Positions 4,052 through 5,804 of a stretch of DNA of 5,804 nt are shown here, one piece after another. The translations under genes and the position numbers were made by a program. The stretch is from Ruminococcaceae bacterium UBA1320. Lineage in GTDB: Bacteria; Bacillota; Clostridia; Oscillospirales; Ethanoligenentaceae. The notes under the pieces were generated by a model. It did not search any database and was not told the origin of the DNA. It worked only from the letters and a program-made list of their open reading frames with translations. Position 1 is the stretch's first letter; the number at the start of each line of letters is the position of its first letter. Location: assembly GCA_002306975.1 (NCBI GenBank), contig DBTI01000146.1:1-5804 (forward strand). The letters are read 5' to 3'.

Positions 4052-4085
4052 GGAGAGCAGCTCGGGCCGCTCTCCGTATTTTTTT
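4052..4085 (+). terminator. Plus-facing intrinsic terminator-like hairpin before the 90-aa gene
   Basis: GGAGAGC (4052-4058) pairs with GCTCTCC (4069-4075). After one A/C mismatch, an inner GC/GC stem is closed by TCGG. GTA and then seven T follow on the plus strand. It overlaps copy B of the ~37-bp direct repeat. In the minus direction there is no T run. Confidence 0.55.
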
Positions 4086-4103
4086 ATGAACCGCTCACAT
4101 CAG
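4066..4103. repeat. Direct repeat flanking the HTH cassette, copy B
   Basis: The 20-mer TTTTTATGAACCGCTCACAT (4081-4100) is identical to 4369-4388, and the similarity extends to GCCGCTCTC on one side and MAG on the other with small indels. On the minus strand it reads CTGATGTGAGCGG..., matching the last two codons and stop of the large upstream gene although here it lies outside any gene. Confidence 0.85.
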
Positions 4104-4118
4104 ATTTTATCTAAGGTT

Positions 4119-4310
4119 TTATTTCCCCTCTGCGTCAGATATTTTGTAAATCCTCGCCGGAAGTCTCCCAAAAAGCTTTGTGGTACTATTGCGTCTCATT
4201 GTTCGGCAGATTATGGGGACTGTCGTATTACAAATATGAGCGAGCTCAGTAAGAGAATCAGCTGTTGCCAATGGCCATTCGTACTTTGATGTGTCGGCAA
4301 TTAAATACAC
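4119..4310 (-). CDS. Small helix-turn-helix-like phage protein, 63 aa, repeat-flanked cassette
   Basis: The start is GTG at 4310, with AGGGGTGA six bases upstream. The protein opens MYLIADTSKYEWPLATADSL, then TELAHICNTTVPIICRTMRR, a basic/polar stretch, and ends PARIYKISDAEGK. The order (short strands, then 'D.L.ELA......T...I...M' as a helix-turn-helix near residues 19-38, then a final strand) is typical of small Firmicutes phage and plasmid proteins that begin 'MYL..DTSKYE.PL'. These are usually annotated as hypothetical or HTH proteins; DNA binding is an inference. It is the only gene between two ~37-bp direct repeats, which suggests that gene plus leader was inserted or duplicated as a unit. 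A 12-codon ORF lies in its leader but has only a weak ribosome binding site. Confidence 0.7.
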   Translation of the reverse strand: MYLIADTSKYEWPLATADSLTELAHICNTTVPIICRTMRRNSTTKLFGRLPARIYKISDAEGK

Positions 4311-4355
4311 AAATCATCACCCCTTATGCTCGATCATTGTTTTAACGCTATACAT

Positions 4356-4391
4356 GCCGCTCTCGTTATTTTTATGAACCGCTCACATAAG
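4356..4391. repeat. Direct repeat flanking the HTH cassette, copy A
   Basis: It shares an exact 20-mer with 4081-4100, offset by 288 bases. On the minus strand it begins with the last codons and stop of the 4383-5741 gene (CTT ATG TGA) and continues into the leader of the HTH gene. Confidence 0.85.
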
Positions 4392-5741
4392 TTTGCTTTT
4401 TTGCTGTTCAAAAGCTGCTTTTACAGCTCCGCTCATTTTGCCGGCGAAATCACTGTCAGATTCATTGACCTTTTTAATGAGTCCGCACATTTTATTAAAA
4501 TCCTGCTGCCAGGCATCGAAAAGAAAGTTAAACAGTGCGGTATCCTGATTGCTTGCAACCTTCAGCTTTTTTTCAAGCTCCGCTGCCTGCGTCAGGGCGG
4601 CGGCTTTTTCCTGCTCGACCGCTTCAAGGCTGTTTTTAACACGTTCCGCACCCGCTTTTTCGCCCTCTTCACGCGCAGCCTTGATTTTTTCCTCCGCCTG
4701 TTTGAGCGCATCCGCGGTAACTTTGTCTTTTTCAGCCTGAAGCTTGTCCTTATACTCCTTTTTTGCCTTTTTGTCGGCTTCCGCTTTGAGTTTTTCAAGA
4801 GTAGTGGCGTCCGGCTCGGCTTTTTCAAGTGCGGCAATACGGTCCTGTGCCTCCTTGAGTTGCCGTGCAGCTTCCGCACGGGCATTCTCGGCGGCTTCTT
4901 TATCCCTTTTGACGGTGTCAAGCTCGTCAGCAAATTCTTCGGATAGTTTTTTTGAATTATCTGCCGCTGTCTTGGCATTATCCCGCTCACTGGTTAACAT
5001 GCTCAGCTGCTCACCGGTATCCTTAAGCTTGTCGGCCATTGCCTTGATTTCGCGTACTGACATTCCGGCAATATCATTGTTTTCCATGAAATCAGAGCGC
5101 TCGGCGTCTGAAACCTCGGCAAGCAGCGCCAGCTTGGTTATGCCGAGGTTTGAATTCGACTGCAAAAACGTGTCTCCGTATTTTTCATATACGCTTATGT
5201 AGGTGTAAGCCTGCCGCTGCTCAATATCGAATTCCTTTTTTGTGTACGCTTCGAATGTTTCATACCCAAGCTGAATATAGAGCTTATCGTCACGCATTTG
5301 CGCAAGGTCTTTGCAAAACGACACGATCGCGCCGGCGGCAACCGAAGCATTCACCCGAATACGCCTTGTCAGCATAATCGCCTGTTGATATGCGCTGTTA
5401 TTTTCTGCCGGTTCCATCATTACAGATTCCATTGGCTTTTCCTCCGTTTCCTTTGCAGTTGACTGCAAACCCGTGTTTTCATCGTCCTGTTCTTCCGGTT
5501 CCTCGGCGCTATTTTGAAATTTATCATGCTGCAAAGGGCACCAATCCGGGGCGATGCCCGGGTCAAAATTGCCGCTGACCGCAATTTTGCGCTGACCATC
5601 TTCAAACTGATAGCAGTAATGGGTGTGCGGTTCACAAGGCCGCTTGACTGTATGAATTCCATCTTCTTGAACGACGTTTGTATAGGTGTTGTATCCGCTG
5701 TACCAGTGGCCAATATCGCACGATCCGCATTTTTCACTCAC
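4383..5741 (-). CDS. Large phage protein: Cys-rich N-terminus, DUF3102-like domain, long coiled coil
   Basis: I use GTG 5741 (452 aa) because AAGGAGG at 5750-5756 is eight bases upstream and another frame ends there in a GTGA overlap. An ATG at 5798, or a start beyond the window, is also possible, adding 19 or more residues. Residues 1-75 contain C5, C8, C36, C43 and C68 (CGSC...CEPHTHYC...APDWCPL), a likely zinc-binding module. An acidic linker follows. About 115-240 resembles DUF3102 / ParB-like HTH proteins (AGAIVSFCKDLAQMRDDKLY, FDIEQRQAYTYISVYEKYGD, GITKLALLAEVSDAERSDFM, MSVREIKAM). About 240-395 is a Lys/Glu/Ala-rich coiled coil, and the last 50 residues are a separate helical segment ending KSKLM. 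DUF3102-type proteins are common in Firmicutes phages and mobile elements and are thought to bind DNA; the exact role is unknown. Confidence 0.85.
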   Translation of the reverse strand: MSEKCGSCDIGHWYSGYNTYTNVVQEDGIHTVKRPCEPHTHYCYQFEDGQRKIAVSGNFDPGIAPDWCPLQHDKFQNSAEEPEEQDDENTGLQSTAKETEEKPMESVMMEPAENNSAYQQAIMLTRRIRVNASVAAGAIVSFCKDLAQMRDDKLYIQLGYETFEAYTKKEFDIEQRQAYTYISVYEKYGDTFLQSNSNLGITKLALLAEVSDAERSDFMENNDIAGMSVREIKAMADKLKDTGEQLSMLTSERDNAKTAADNSKKLSEEFADELDTVKRDKEAAENARAEAARQLKEAQDRIAALEKAEPDATTLEKLKAEADKKAKKEYKDKLQAEKDKVTADALKQAEEKIKAAREEGEKAGAERVKNSLEAVEQEKAAALTQAAELEKKLKVASNQDTALFNFLFDAWQQDFNKMCGLIKKVNESDSDFAGKMSGAVKAAFEQQKSKLM

Positions 5742-5804
5742 TGAGTTTTCCTCCTTTGGCGGCATGGTGCCGCTCTCACCGATTTTTTTAAGATACATGT
5801 TTCG
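5738..5804 (-). CDS. Possible C-terminal end of an upstream gene (runs off right edge)
   Basis: In the frame one base from the large gene, 21 codons are open from the window edge (ETCILKKSVRAAPCRQRRKT, then Q) and end at TGA 5738, overlapping the GTG start at 5741 as GTGA. The overlap is the arrangement expected of coupled phage genes, and a basic tail is unremarkable. The fragment is too short to identify, and if the large gene actually starts upstream this frame is only its shadow. Confidence 0.3.
   Translation of the reverse strand, partial: ETCILKKSVRAAPCRQRRKTQ
5750..5756 (-). promoter_or_regulatory. Ribosome binding site that decides the start of the large gene
   Basis: AAGGAGG on the minus strand, eight bases before GTG 5741. 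It also encodes Lys-Glu-Glu in the longer reading (PPKEENS), so coincidence is possible. Confidence 0.5.

Noticed and set aside
4326..4946. 206-codon plus-strand ORF rich in Phe and Leu
   Set aside because: It is the antisense of the Lys/Glu/Ala-rich coiled coil of the 4383-5741 gene; such repeats leave long open frames on the other strand. There is no ribosome binding site, and the minus-strand gene is well supported.
4592..4990. 132-codon minus-strand ORF in another frame, very basic
   Set aside because: Frame shadow inside the coiled-coil gene; arginine/lysine-rich and without its own ribosome binding site.
4744..5202. 152-codon plus-strand ORF, Ser/Ala-rich
   Set aside because: Antisense shadow of the same coiled-coil gene, with low-complexity composition.
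1..5804. CRISPR arrays, insertion sequences, rRNA or complete tRNA genes, integrase
   Set aside because: No regularly spaced repeats, transposase or recombinase motifs, or conserved RNA gene sequences were seen on either strand.

Overview
This window reads as part of a Firmicutes (Clostridia-type) prophage, at the junction between the early/regulatory genes and the late packaging genes. The evidence is a run of short genes all on the minus strand with 1- to 8-base overlaps, strong AGGAGG-type ribosome binding sites, frequent GTG and TTG starts, a sigma-region-4-like phage regulator (ArpU/DUF1492 type), a DUF3102-like coiled-coil protein, and what looks like the start of a terminase small subunit. 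No plus-strand gene is convincing. Family names come from recognising sequence features, not from database searches.

Layout, in the direction of transcription (right to left). The right edge holds the tail of a possible upstream gene (5738-5804) and a large Cys-rich/DUF3102-like/coiled-coil protein (4383-5741). Next is a small helix-turn-helix-like gene (4119-4310) that sits between two ~37-bp direct repeats and looks like an inserted cassette. A tightly packed group of phage genes of unknown function follows: 90 aa (3760-4032), 155 aa (3300-3767) and 86 aa (3036-3296). After these comes an HD-superfamily hydrolase broken into two frames at a run of six A (2509-3032), with a 24-residue membrane micropeptide coupled to its end (2435-2509). 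A ~290-base non-coding stretch with a duplicated motif and a palindrome (2144-2434) leads to the ArpU-like regulator (1670-2143).

After the regulator there is another gene-poor stretch with a strong hairpin (1386-1669). Two small genes follow, each with its own sigma-70-type promoter: a tail-anchored membrane protein (1047-1316) and a winged-helix-like protein (746-988), closed by an intrinsic terminator. This is the structure of 'moron' cargo genes. Last come a short hydrophobic ORF (488-622), a small ORF with two possible in-frame starts (171-491, or 171-353), a clear terminator, and the beginning of a probable terminase small subunit that runs off the left edge.

How the parts may work together: by analogy with ArpU/RinA-type proteins, the regulator at 1670-2143 would switch on the late operon that begins with the terminase gene at the left edge. 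The early genes to the right would be co-transcribed. The two self-promoted genes could be expressed from the dormant prophage. No complete, recognisable new defence system is visible. The most informative oddities are the frame-split HD enzyme, the repeat-flanked HTH cassette and the two promoter-bearing small genes.
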